DNA of 5,952 nucleotides from the NCBI GenBank assembly GCA_902772625.1, contig CACYBP010000253.1, positions 1-5,952 on the forward strand, in the 5' to 3' direction. A program made the position numbers and the translations under genes. How positions within the stretch are numbered: position 1 is the stretch's first letter; every line of letters starts with the position of its first letter. This document shows positions 5,771 through 5,952 of the stretch, in pieces. The DNA comes from Oscillospiraceae bacterium. GTDB taxonomy: Bacteria > Bacillota > Clostridia > Oscillospirales > QAMX01. The notes beneath the pieces are model-generated. The model worked only from the letters and a program-made list of their open reading frames with translations. It was not told the origin of the DNA and did no database searches.

Positions 5771-5952
5771 GTCGTCACCTCGATGGCTTTCTTCAGATCG
5801 ACGTCGCCGGTGTAAAGGGCCTTGCCCACGATGGCCCCGTAGAGACCGAGGGCGGAAAGCGAGCGGAGCTCCTCCAGAGAGGAGACGCCGCCTGAGGCGA
5901 CGATCTTCATGGAAAATCTCTCCTGAAGCGCTTGGTAGAGGGCGCGGTTGGC
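5767..5952 (-). CDS. hisA: HisA (ProFAR isomerase), C-terminal part, cut by the window edge
   Basis: Only the last 61 codons are present; the gene runs off the right edge. The translation begins ANRALYQALQERFSMKIVAS and contains IVASGGVSSLEEL and YGAIVGKALYTG, the C-terminal phosphate-binding loops of HisA, then ends KKAIEVTT. HisA is the TIM-barrel isomerase converting ProFAR to PRFAR, the substrate of HisF directly downstream. The ASGGV and GKALY segments also resemble HisF, but HisF is already present next door and the GKALYxGxxxLxxA ending is characteristic of HisA. The TGA stop overlaps the hisF ATG by 4 nt. The truncation comes from the window boundary and does not indicate a broken gene. 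Confidence 0.93.
   Translation of the reverse strand, partial: ANRALYQALQERFSMKIVASGGVSSLEELRSLSALGLYGAIVGKALYTGDVDLKKAIEVTT

Noticed and set aside
1..5952. Search for CRISPR arrays, tRNA or rRNA genes, riboswitches, transposases, defence systems or other unknown systems
   Set aside because: No regularly spaced repeats, cloverleaf-like segments, conserved RNA folds or relevant protein motifs were seen. Known genes fill almost the whole window and every gap is 121 bp or shorter.

Overview
The window reads as a chromosomal segment of an endospore-forming, GC-rich member of the Clostridia, possibly of the Oscillospiraceae/Christensenellales kind; that finer placement is a guess from GC content and gene types, not from a phylogeny. 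The evidence for a spore-former is a complete spoIIA locus (spoIIAA, spoIIAB, sigF) plus a bofA homologue. All recognisable genes lie on the minus strand, so the text below follows transcription from the right edge to the left edge.

Right part (5952 to 3601): the distal half of a histidine biosynthesis operon. It holds the 3' end of hisA (cut by the window edge), hisF, a fused hisI-hisE gene, and a PHP-family histidinol-phosphatase (hisJ type). Every junction overlaps (4, 22 and 4 nt), which points to one translationally coupled mRNA. A strong intrinsic terminator (11-bp stem plus T-rich tract) follows hisJ. The operon promoter lies outside the window. Together these genes cover the steps from phosphoribosyl-ATP to imidazole glycerol phosphate (with hisG and hisH elsewhere), plus the late dephosphorylation of histidinol phosphate.

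Middle part (3528 to 1635): the forespore sigma switch. SpoIIAB is the anti-sigma factor and kinase that holds SigF, SpoIIAA is the anti-anti-sigma factor, and SigF is the first compartment-specific sporulation sigma factor. The diagnostic residues of all three are present. An element resembling a sigma-F/sigma-G promoter lies just before spoIIAA, and no sigma-H box is visible there. Directly downstream of sigF is bofA, the membrane inhibitor of pro-sigma-K processing, preceded by a possible sigma-E-like promoter. An early forespore regulator and a late mother-cell checkpoint gene are therefore neighbours.

Left part (1622 to 1): a well-formed vegetative promoter drives proS, an archaeal/eukaryotic-like (type 3) prolyl-tRNA synthetase with a TTG start and an intact C-terminal four-Cys zinc site. 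Past its stop codon lies a short AT-rich stretch with three nested inverted repeats, including a perfect 30-bp palindrome at the window edge. This could be a terminator or the end of a mobile element.

The coding content is ordinary housekeeping and sporulation machinery. I see no previously undescribed system. The points most worth checking are the sigF-bofA linkage, the putative sporulation promoters and the left-edge repeat cluster.
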